Shown here piece after piece: positions 7,671-14,873 of a stretch of 38,364 nucleotides of DNA. The number at the start of each line of letters is the position of its first letter. Positions within the stretch are counted from its first letter, which is position 1. Below the pieces are notes generated by a model. That model was not told the origin of the DNA. It saw nothing but the letters and a program-made list of their open reading frames with translations, and ran no database searches. The position numbers and the translations under genes were made by a program. The stretch covers positions 2,085-40,448 of the forward strand of contig NZ_FOGG01000043.1 in NCBI RefSeq assembly GCF_900111155.1, read 5' to 3'. Source of the DNA: Pedobacter rhizosphaerae (GTDB lineage Bacteria; Bacteroidota; Bacteroidia; Sphingobacteriales; Sphingobacteriaceae).

Positions 7671-10225
7671 TGAATCGTCAACATCCCATATCGTTTTATA
7701 TATTTTTACTATTCATCCTCAATTTCGTATGGGTTGGGGGGGCTTTTGCTCAAAAAACAATAGTATCAGGAACCGTACGTGACGCGGTTACCAAAGAAAC
7801 ACTACCCTATGTTTCGATATTTTTTACCGGAACAAAAATAGGAACACAAACCGATGCCGATGGAAAATACACCATCAGTGCTCCGGATGCTCAAACCACG
7901 TTGAGCTTTAATTATGTTGGTTATACCCAGGTAGTTCGAAATTTGGTTTCTTCTGCAACCCAGCAGATAGATATTTTACTTAAGCCCGACTCAAAAGCGC
8001 TCGATGATGTAGTCATTGTTGCAGGAAAAAGAGTGCGTTATCGCAATAAAGACAATCCTGCGGTTGAATTAATTCGACAGGTAATTGCCCATAAGGACGA
8101 TAACAGGATTAAAAGCTACAATAAAGTATCTTATCGTCAATATGAGAAAATGCTCTTTTCTATGAGTAATGTATCTGAGAAATTTAAGAATAAAAAGATC
8201 TTTAGAAATTATCAGTTTCTTTTTCAAGAGCAGGATTCTACATTAATTGGCGGCAAAAACCTGCTACCGGTTTATATTCAGGAAAGGCTCGCCGATAGTT
8301 ACTTTAGCCAGTCTCCAGAGCAAAATAAAACTGTTGTGGTTGCAGAGAAGCAGGTAAATTTTGATGCTAAATACATCGACAACAAAGGCTTGAAAAGCTA
8401 TTTTAGCAGGATGTATCAAGATATTGATATTTATAAAAATAACATTTCCGTTATCAGTAATGAGTTTTTGAGCCCTATTGCTGATGGAGCTCCTACATTT
8501 TATAAGTTCTTCATTACCGATACCCTTAAAAATCAAACACCTGAGGTAATTGAACTTTCTTTTACACCAAGAAATACAACAGATATGTTGTTTGAGGGTA
8601 GACTATATGTAACCAATGACGGCCACTATGCGGTTACCGGAGCATCTCTTGGGGTAAATAAAAACATCAACCTCAACTTTGTTAGGGCGATGAAGATTGA
8701 TCTGGATTTTGAGAAAAATTCACAAGGCAAATACTCCTTAAGTAAAAGTAACTTATTGGCAGATTTCGGCTTAAATAAAAATAAAGGACTGGGCTTTACT
8801 GGAGAAAGAACCGTAACCTTTAAAGATTATAAGTTTGACGCTGCGGTTCCAGATACTGTTTTTCAAGGAAAAAGCTTAGTCGTGTTGGCAGATGCAGATA
8901 AGAGAGACGACCTGTATTGGAAAAATAACAGGCTGGATTCTATATCCACAAATCAGCTTAAAATCTACCATAATATCGATACACTCCAAAATCTTCCATC
9001 GTTTAAAAGAACAATGAAGATTGTAACCCTATTATTTGCAGGTTATCAAAATTTAGGTCCTTATGAAATCGGTCCGGTGAACACCTTCTATAGTTTTAAT
9101 AATGTTGAGGGTTTGCGTTTGCGCTTAGGAGGAAGAACAACACCAGAATTGAGTAAACGTTTTTATTTTGAAAACTATGCGGCTTACGGAATTAAAGATG
9201 AAAAGTGGAAGTTTTTCTTATCAGGTACTTATTCCATAAACAATAAATCCATCTATGAATTTCCGCAGAACTATGTTCGCGCAAGCTTTCAGAGAGATAC
9301 TAAAATACCCGGACAGGAATTACAATTCGTACAAGAAGATAACTTTCTACTTTCCTTTAAAAGAGGGGTAAATGATATGTTATTGTATAACGATTTCTAT
9401 CGCCTGGATTATGTGAAGGAATTTGAAAATCACTTTTCTTACGCAATGGGCTTCAAAAAATGGAGCCAAACGCCTGCCGGTGGATTGTTCTATCAAAATG
9501 ATAACAATGACTTTATTAATCGTGTAAGTACAAGCGAGCTTTCATTACAGTTGCGTTATGCACCAAATGAGAAGTTTTACCAGGGGAAAATATACCGGGT
9601 GCCTATTCCAGACCGTTATCCTGTGTTCACTTTTAGATATACGGCCGGACTAAAAGGTCTTTTTGGAGGAGAATATAACTATCATAATCTGATGGGAAGT
9701 ATTGATAAGCGTTTTTATCTATCGCAACTTGGCTATAGTGATGTAACTGTGGAAGGTGGCTATATTGCAGGCAAGGTTCCTTTCCCATTATTAGATATTC
9801 ATCGTGCTAACCAAACTTATGCTTATCAATTAAACTCTTACAACCTGATGAATTTTCTGGAGTTTGTGAGTGATCATTATGTAAGTATTAATATAGATCA
9901 TAACTTTAATGGTTTCTTCTTTAATAAGATACCTTTGTTAAAGAAATTGAAATTGAGAGAGGCCGTTTCGTTTAAAGCGCTTTATGGTGGACTTAGAGAC
10001 GAGAACAATCCAGGAATGAGTACCGGACTTTATAAGTTTCCGGTATATGAAAATGGAGCGAACAGAACCTACGCTTTGGGCAACGAACCCTATATGGAAG
10101 GAAGCGTTGGAGTTGGAAACATATTCAAGCTTTTAAGAGTTGATCTGGTAAAACGGTTCAATTACCTCAACCATCCGGAAGTATCTGAATGGGGTATCAG
10201 AGCCAGGGTAAAATTTGATTTTTAA
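7670..10225 (+). CDS. Outer-membrane DUF5686 protein with carboxypeptidase-regulatory-like domain
   Basis: An 851-residue exported protein. A signal peptide ends near residue 28 (GGAFAQ). Residues about 33-110 form the CarboxypepD_reg-like beta-sandwich common in Bacteroidota surface proteins (VSGTVRDAVTKETLPYVSIF, then DADGKYTIS, then LSFNYVGY). The remaining 700 residues match the DUF5686 type, rich in aromatic alternating beta strands, and end in IRARVKFDF, a typical aromatic C-terminal barrel strand. It is probably an outer-membrane beta-barrel with a periplasmic N-terminal domain. The ATG overlaps the GtrA stop by one base (TAATG). Its place between lipid enzymes suggests a job in the envelope fate of the sphingolipid, such as export to the outer membrane. 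No enzymatic motif was recognised. Confidence 0.85.
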   Translation: MNRQHPISFYIFLLFILNFVWVGGAFAQKTIVSGTVRDAVTKETLPYVSIFFTGTKIGTQTDADGKYTISAPDAQTTLSFNYVGYTQVVRNLVSSATQQIDILLKPDSKALDDVVIVAGKRVRYRNKDNPAVELIRQVIAHKDDNRIKSYNKVSYRQYEKMLFSMSNVSEKFKNKKIFRNYQFLFQEQDSTLIGGKNLLPVYIQERLADSYFSQSPEQNKTVVVAEKQVNFDAKYIDNKGLKSYFSRMYQDIDIYKNNISVISNEFLSPIADGAPTFYKFFITDTLKNQTPEVIELSFTPRNTTDMLFEGRLYVTNDGHYAVTGASLGVNKNINLNFVRAMKIDLDFEKNSQGKYSLSKSNLLADFGLNKNKGLGFTGERTVTFKDYKFDAAVPDTVFQGKSLVVLADADKRDDLYWKNNRLDSISTNQLKIYHNIDTLQNLPSFKRTMKIVTLLFAGYQNLGPYEIGPVNTFYSFNNVEGLRLRLGGRTTPELSKRFYFENYAAYGIKDEKWKFFLSGTYSINNKSIYEFPQNYVRASFQRDTKIPGQELQFVQEDNFLLSFKRGVNDMLLYNDFYRLDYVKEFENHFSYAMGFKKWSQTPAGGLFYQNDNNDFINRVSTSELSLQLRYAPNEKFYQGKIYRVPIPDRYPVFTFRYTAGLKGLFGGEYNYHNLMGSIDKRFYLSQLGYSDVTVEGGYIAGKVPFPLLDIHRANQTYAYQLNSYNLMNFLEFVSDHYVSINIDHNFNGFFFNKIPLLKKLKLREAVSFKALYGGLRDENNPGMSTGLYKFPVYENGANRTYALGNEPYMEGSVGVGNIFKLLRVDLVKRFNYLNHPEVSEWGIRARVKFDF

Positions 10226-10234
10226 AATAAAAAC

Positions 10235-11524
10235 ATGCAAAAAGTAAAACTTAGAGATAGCCTTCAGCTAGGCATATACAAAGTAATCAACCCCTTTGTG
10301 AGGGGCTTGATTAAGCTGGGCTTAACACCTAACATGGTAACTACTATTGGCTTGGTGCTCAATATTGGTGTTGCTGTAATTTTTGTATTGGGTGCCGAAA
10401 AAACCAATAGAGGCGATTTATCTTTCGTGGGTTGGGGCGGTGCATTGGTGCTGTTTGCAGGCCTGTTTGATATGCTGGATGGTCAGGTTGCCAGGTTAGG
10501 GAACATGAGCTCGAAATTCGGGGCGTTATATGATTCTGTATTAGATCGTTATAGTGAAATGATCATGTTTTTGGGGATCTGTTACTACCTCATTGCTCAT
10601 CACTACTTTTTAAGTTCTTTGTTCGCTTTCATCGCTTTAATAGGCTCTATGATGGTGAGTTATACCCGTGCAAGGGCAGAAGGATTGGGCGTAGAATGTA
10701 AGGGAGGTTTAATGCAGCGTCCGGAGCGGGTGGTAACCATTGGTGTGGTAGCCATAGCCTGTGGCGTAAGCAGTCATTTTATAGGTGGTGATTTTAAAAT
10801 TTACATCCCAGGAATTCCTTTTCATATTTTTGAAACCATGACGATTTTTACGCTTCCCATTACGATAATGGCGGTACTAACAAATATTACAGCGATTAGA
10901 AGATTGCAGGAAGCCAAAAAAGCACTCGAAGCTAAAGAGCTGGAGGAGAAACAAGGAAGCAATCGTGCAGCAATAATTGTTGGTTTTATGTTGGCTGTAG
11001 GATTGGCAACGGCAGGAACTGCAGTAAGAGCGCAAGGAGCAGATCCGTCACCCCTTACTTTTCCAACACCTAAAAATATCAGCAATCAATTGTTTTACTT
11101 ACAACGTGATCCGAATACCAACACCATTATTTGCCAGCTAAATGTGAACAGTAAAGGTGAAGTAGATCAAAAAGAACCTATCAATGTATTTTGGATGCGC
11201 TATGGCGATAAAGGTGAAAAGAAAGAGTTAAGTTACATCCAAAGGAAGTTTGCTTACGGAATTGCTACGAAATATATGGGAAACGGACAATTTGAACTTC
11301 GCTTCGTATCTCATAAAAAGTTACCTATGTATCTTTATAAATCAGCAACCGATAAGAAATATCACGTTTACGCGACGATAAATAATAAAAAGATGCAATT
11401 GGAGCGAATCTTCCTTCGAATTGAGGGCGGTTCTTTCTGGCTTCCAAATGTTAAATATGTAGAAATTAAAGGCTATGATGCTGCCGATACCACTAAACAA
11501 CTCGTTGAACGCATTAAAGTATAA
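10235..11524 (+). CDS. CDP-alcohol phosphatidyltransferase fused to a DUF4833 domain; probable phosphatidylinositol phosphate synthase
   Basis: A 429-residue two-part protein. Residues about 1-225 are a membrane-bound CDP-alcohol phosphatidyltransferase with the full signature. Asp79 precedes DGQVAR (82-87), then Gly96, Asp100 and Asp104 follow in correct spacing. Downstream of inositol phosphate synthase, the likely reaction is CDP-diacylglycerol plus inositol phosphate to phosphatidylinositol phosphate. A charged helix (about 225-243) is followed by a hydrophobic segment ending TAVRAQ, which looks like an internal signal anchor. Residues about 260-429 resemble DUF4833 (NQLFYLQRDPNTNTIICQLN), probably periplasmic. 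No stop or frameshift separates the parts. It starts 9 nt after the DUF5686 gene. Confidence 0.87.
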   Translation: MQKVKLRDSLQLGIYKVINPFVRGLIKLGLTPNMVTTIGLVLNIGVAVIFVLGAEKTNRGDLSFVGWGGALVLFAGLFDMLDGQVARLGNMSSKFGALYDSVLDRYSEMIMFLGICYYLIAHHYFLSSLFAFIALIGSMMVSYTRARAEGLGVECKGGLMQRPERVVTIGVVAIACGVSSHFIGGDFKIYIPGIPFHIFETMTIFTLPITIMAVLTNITAIRRLQEAKKALEAKELEEKQGSNRAAIIVGFMLAVGLATAGTAVRAQGADPSPLTFPTPKNISNQLFYLQRDPNTNTIICQLNVNSKGEVDQKEPINVFWMRYGDKGEKKELSYIQRKFAYGIATKYMGNGQFELRFVSHKKLPMYLYKSATDKKYHVYATINNKKMQLERIFLRIEGGSFWLPNVKYVEIKGYDAADTTKQLVERIKV

Positions 11525-11533
11525 GTAAAGGTT

Positions 11534-12154
11534 ATGAAAAGAAATTTTATTTCCAACTCATCTGCATCTATCAGGATGTTTAAAAGCGATTTTTTGGAAG
11601 GCTTATCAAAAGTAAGTTATTTTGTTCCGCTAATCGTTTATGTTCCCCTTATTTTATTTTTCTGCTGGAAATCGCTTTTTCAGCTCGAAATGCCTTTTTT
11701 AGAATTTGCGGGATGGTTGTTGTTTGGTCTGGCCGTATGGACCATTACCGAATATATATTACATCGTTACGTATTCCATTATGAGCCTACCATAGAATGG
11801 GGTAAGCGCATCCATTTTATATTTCATGGCGTACATCACGACTATCCAAATGATGCCAAACGCCTGGTAATGCCACCATCGGCGAGTATTCCCCTGGCTT
11901 TGGGCTTTTATTTTCTGTTCGACTGGCTTTTGCCAGATACAAAAGTTTTTGCCTTTTTTTCAGGGTTTATTGGTGGGTATCTCTTTTATGATATGGTTCA
12001 TTATGCCTTGCATCATGCTAACTTTAAAAGTGGATTTTGGAAGAGACTGAAACAACATCATATGCTTCATCACTATTCTGATTCGACAAAGGGCTACGGT
12101 GTAAGCTGGACTTTCTGGGATCACATCTTTAGATCAAATTTTGACAAAAAATAA
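11534..12154 (+). CDS. Fatty acid hydroxylase / sterol desaturase superfamily protein, probable sphingolipid hydroxylase
   Basis: A 206-residue integral membrane di-iron oxygenase. The histidine clusters are HRYVFH (77-82), HFIFHGVHHDYPND (94-107), HYALHH (156-161) and HHMLHH (175-180). This order and the HDYPND motif resemble the FA2H/Scs7 group, which adds a 2-hydroxyl to the N-acyl chain of ceramide. Hydrophobic helices occur around 28-45, 55-75 and 115-155. It sits 9 nt after the phosphatidyltransferase and 1 nt before the PAP2 gene. Sphingobacteriaceae are known for ceramides with 2-hydroxy acyl chains, which fits. Carotenoid hydroxylase is the alternative, but no carotenoid genes lie near. 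Confidence 0.85.
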   Translation: MKRNFISNSSASIRMFKSDFLEGLSKVSYFVPLIVYVPLILFFCWKSLFQLEMPFLEFAGWLLFGLAVWTITEYILHRYVFHYEPTIEWGKRIHFIFHGVHHDYPNDAKRLVMPPSASIPLALGFYFLFDWLLPDTKVFAFFSGFIGGYLFYDMVHYALHHANFKSGFWKRLKQHHMLHHYSDSTKGYGVSWTFWDHIFRSNFDKK

Positions 12155-12155
12155 T

Positions 12156-13094
12156 ATGAATGAAGGGCTTAGCCTACCACGAAAGGCTATAAATATTAAA
12201 GATGTTCTAATTATTACTGGGATTTCCATAGGATATATTTTACTATCTATATGGTTAGTAGGCTTTAAATCCGATCAATTGGTATTGGTGGGCATCTTTA
12301 ACTCGTTATACTATCTTTCGAATATAACCCGCAAGTTTATTTTAGGCTTTTCGATCTTTATCGTGTATTGGATCCTGTTCGATTACATGAAGGCCTTTCC
12401 CAATTATCAATTTAATGAGGTGCACATTCAAAGTCTCTATGAATTAGAAAAGAAACTTTTTGGTATCGATTTCAATCAGTTGAAACTTACCCCTAATGAA
12501 TATTGGAAACTGAATAGTAACGCTTTTTTAGATGTGCTTACCGGATTCTTTTATCTAATGTGGGTGCCGGTACCTTTGGCTTTTGCAACCTATCTTTTCT
12601 TTAGAAATAAACGCCAGTTTATCTACTTCTCGCTCACCTTTGTTTGGGTAAATTTATTGGGTTTTGTGGTGTATTATGTATTTCCTGCCGCACCGCCATG
12701 GTATGTGCAGGAGCATGGTTTTGATTTTATAGCTAAAACACCAGGTAATACTGCCGGGCTCATTAGGTTTGATCATTTTTTTAATACGACCCTTTTTCAG
12801 GGGATATATAGCAAAGGTTCGAATGTTTTTGCGGCGATGCCATCACTACATTCATCTTACCCGGTGATTGTACTTTTTTACGGACTTAGAAGCAAATTGG
12901 GCGCAGTTAATATTTTCTTCTTCATCGTAATGATCGGCATTTGGTTCGCAGCGGTGTATACCAGTCACCACTATGTGTTAGACGTACTTGCAGGCATTAC
13001 CTGTGCTGTTACCGGGATTTTCAGTTTCAGCAAGTTAATTCAACTGAAACAGATTGAGCGATTCTGCGAAGCTTTTATTAAGAAAATTAGTTAA
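12156..13094 (+). CDS. PAP2/AUR1-like inositol phosphorylceramide synthase
   Basis: A 312-residue protein with about six membrane helices. Diagnostic segments are FPAAPPWYVQEHGFD (176-190), AMPSLHSSYPV (227-237, His232) and YTSHHYVLDVLAG (268-280, His272 and Asp276). The APPWY and PSLHS motifs are those of the yeast AUR1 branch of the PAP2 superfamily, which moves phosphoinositol from phosphatidylinositol to ceramide. It is the last gene of the operon and would perform the last step. The frame opens at a TTG at 12141 inside the preceding gene; the ATG at 12156, one base after the preceding stop, is preferred. A general lipid phosphatase is the alternative reading. Confidence 0.85.
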   Translation: MNEGLSLPRKAINIKDVLIITGISIGYILLSIWLVGFKSDQLVLVGIFNSLYYLSNITRKFILGFSIFIVYWILFDYMKAFPNYQFNEVHIQSLYELEKKLFGIDFNQLKLTPNEYWKLNSNAFLDVLTGFFYLMWVPVPLAFATYLFFRNKRQFIYFSLTFVWVNLLGFVVYYVFPAAPPWYVQEHGFDFIAKTPGNTAGLIRFDHFFNTTLFQGIYSKGSNVFAAMPSLHSSYPVIVLFYGLRSKLGAVNIFFFIVMIGIWFAAVYTSHHYVLDVLAGITCAVTGIFSFSKLIQLKQIERFCEAFIKKIS

Positions 13095-13120
13095 CCATGG
13101 TCCGTGACCACGGACCATGG
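13095..13120 (+). terminator. Perfect 26-nt palindrome at the operon end
   Basis: The left arm CCATGGTCCGTG (13095-13106) is the exact reverse complement of the right arm CACGGACCATGG (13109-13120), with only AC between. It begins on the base after the operon's last stop. As RNA it folds into a strong GC-rich hairpin with a small loop. No run of T follows, so it may be a processing or stability hairpin instead of an intrinsic terminator. Part of the right arm doubles as the first unit of the adjacent tandem repeat. Confidence 0.5.
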
Positions 13121-13210
13121 ATTTAGTGCAAGGACCATGGATTTAGTGCAAGGACCATGAATTTAGTGCAAGGACCATGGATTTTGATGCGCGGACCAAA
13201 TTTTTGATGC
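13111..13210. repeat. 20-bp tandem repeat, about five copies
   Basis: The unit is AGGACCATGGATTTAGTGCA. Copies start at 13111, 13131, 13151, 13171 and 13191. The first three are nearly identical; the fourth and fifth drift to ATTTTGATGC. A decayed sixth may reach about 13220. The copies are contiguous, with no spacers, so this is not a CRISPR array. It lies between the end of the sphingolipid operon and a convergent GNAT gene. Confidence 0.85.
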
Positions 13211-13248
13211 ACAGATCATGAAATCATTTTTAAGTTGAGCATGATAAG

Positions 13249-13809
13249 CTATTCAATAGCCTGAGTCATATGGTAATACAATCCATTGATAAAGGTCTTT
13301 TCAGACTCAATCTCAAAGCCCATTTTTTGATAGAGCCTCAAAGCTCCCGGATTGTTAAGTTCTACCAATAAGCCAACGTTTTTATGTCCCAATTCTGCGG
13401 CCCGGTTTATACCAGCCTCAATCAATTGTTTCCCGATTCCCTTACCCTGAACAATTGGCGCTACACTAATGGTGTCTAAATAAAACTCTCCGGCCGCTGT
13501 TTCTGGCTCAGGATCGAAATTAATCCATCCACAGTGTTCCTTCAGGTATTGAAGAAAAGGAGCTCTTAAAACCGCTAATTTGCTGCCATCATATCCATTT
13601 ATACTTCCAAGTACTTCACCTCCTTCCTTATATACCAGTGTATGCTGGTAACTATATTGATTATCGGTAAGTCTGAAGAAGTGTTCAAAAAGCGCCAGCG
13701 TTTTATGATGATCCCTGGTATTACTAAACTTATAGGCTAAATCGCCCATAGCCTGAACAATTAGCTCAGCCACTGTGGGGGCATCCTCCTGTTTAGCTTT
13801 GCGTATCAT
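13249..13809 (-). CDS. GNAT-family N-acetyltransferase
   Basis: A 186-residue acetyltransferase of unknown substrate. The acetyl-CoA binding motif A is SVAPIVQGKGIGKQLIEAG near residues 115-135, followed by a conserved LLVELNNPGALRLYQKMGF ending typical of amino-group acetyltransferases. The N-terminus MIRKAKQEDAPTVAELI also fits the family. It starts at ATG 13809 and lies 3 nt downstream of the MBL-fold hydrolase gene, so the two are likely one transcript. It is convergent with the sphingolipid operon. Confidence 0.9.
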   Translation of the reverse strand: MIRKAKQEDAPTVAELIVQAMGDLAYKFSNTRDHHKTLALFEHFFRLTDNQYSYQHTLVYKEGGEVLGSINGYDGSKLAVLRAPFLQYLKEHCGWINFDPEPETAAGEFYLDTISVAPIVQGKGIGKQLIEAGINRAAELGHKNVGLLVELNNPGALRLYQKMGFEIESEKTFINGLYYHMTQAIE

Positions 13810-13812
13810 ATT

Positions 13813-14652
13813 TTAAAGTTCGCTTAAACTAAAAGTTTCTTTGACACGAATGCCTTTCTCTGTTTGCTGTAAGGTACAACATTCGTTAGCCGGATCATGT
13901 TCTAGATAAAGAATGTAATCTTTCGCAACGGCTTCTTCAAGAAAAGCTTGTTTCTCTTGCAGTGTTTTTAAAGGAAACATATCATAAGCCATTACGTAGG
14001 GTAGAGGAAGGTGACCTACAGAAGGCAACAGATCTGCCATATATACGATAGTTCTGCCTTTGTAATTAATCTTCGGTAACATCATGGCATCGGTATGGCC
14101 ATAAGCAAAACTGATCTCTATATTTTTGCGCCATGCTGTATTTTCTCCTTCCTCCACAAACTTTAACTGTCCGCTTTCCTGGATCGGCAGAATGTTCTCC
14201 TTTAAAAATGAAGCTTTCTCACGGGGATTGGGTTCCGTAGCCCATTTCCAGTGCTTTTCGTTTGTCCAATAATTAGCATTTTTAAAAGCAGGTTGTAATT
14301 TCTCTCCCTCACGCACAACAGCACCGCCCACATGATCAAAATGCAGGTGTGTTAAAAAAACATCGGTAATATCTGATAAACCAAAACCGAGATTGTTTAG
14401 TGATTTTTCCATGGTATCACTTCCATGAAGATAATAATGGCTAAAGAACTTTTCATCCTGCTTGTTACCGATTCCAGTATCAATTAAAGTAAGCTGATTA
14501 CTATCCTCAATTAATAAGCATCGCATGGCCCAGGTACACAAATTATTGGCATCAGCCGGATTTGTTCTCTGCCAGATGCTTTTAGGTACTACGCCAAACA
14601 TGGCTCCGCCGTCGAGTTTAAAAAGTCCGGTGTTTATGGTATGTAGTTTCAT
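13813..14652 (-). CDS. MBL-fold metallo-hydrolase
   Basis: A 279-residue metallo-beta-lactamase-fold hydrolase. The two-metal site is complete: THLHFDHVGG gives His102, His104, Asp106 and His107; YGHTDAM gives His186; MADLLP gives Asp207; and EHDP gives His252. The layout resembles the AHL-lactonase-like / quorum-quenching subgroup of small MBL proteins, but substrate cannot be read from the sequence. No signal peptide is seen. It starts at ATG 14652 and is followed closely by the GNAT gene. Confidence 0.9.
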   Translation of the reverse strand: MKLHTINTGLFKLDGGAMFGVVPKSIWQRTNPADANNLCTWAMRCLLIEDSNQLTLIDTGIGNKQDEKFFSHYYLHGSDTMEKSLNNLGFGLSDITDVFLTHLHFDHVGGAVVREGEKLQPAFKNANYWTNEKHWKWATEPNPREKASFLKENILPIQESGQLKFVEEGENTAWRKNIEISFAYGHTDAMMLPKINYKGRTIVYMADLLPSVGHLPLPYVMAYDMFPLKTLQEKQAFLEEAVAKDYILYLEHDPANECCTLQQTEKGIRVKETFSLSEL

Positions 14653-14873
14653 TTAATTTGTATCAATGTAGTATCGAGTATTTAGTATCAAGTATTTAGT
14701 ATCGAGTATCAAGTATGGAGATTGGGTGTGAACGATATGCTTTATTTTAATCAAAAGCAGCCTAAAAATAAGAAAACCCTCCAGCATTAGCTAAAGGGTT
14801 TTATAAATTATATCAGCTTTGCTGCATTCAGCTTTGATTTTTAGCTTTCTGCTTTCGGCTTTGGTTTTTCTGT
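14653..14873. repeat. Short tandem repeats in intergenic DNA
   Basis: A 14-bp unit AGTATCAAGTATTT (with G/A change in the middle) is repeated three times at 14670-14711. A second repetitive patch at about 14815-14872 consists of variants of AGCTTTGATTTTT. Both are non-coding and lie on either side of the lpdA terminator. Confidence 0.7.
14773..14802 (-). terminator. Intrinsic terminator, probably for lpdA
   Basis: AAAACCCT (14773-14780) pairs with AGGGTTTT (14795-14802), with a smaller AGC/GCT stem inside the loop. Reading on the minus strand, the stem is followed by a T-rich run (complement of the A-rich bases 14761-14776). It lies about 75-100 nt after the lpdA stop. It is symmetrical enough to work in both directions. 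Confidence 0.6.

Noticed and set aside
13111..13210. Possible CRISPR array (regular 20-bp repeats)
   Set aside because: Repeats are contiguous without spacers, too short, and no cas gene is present.
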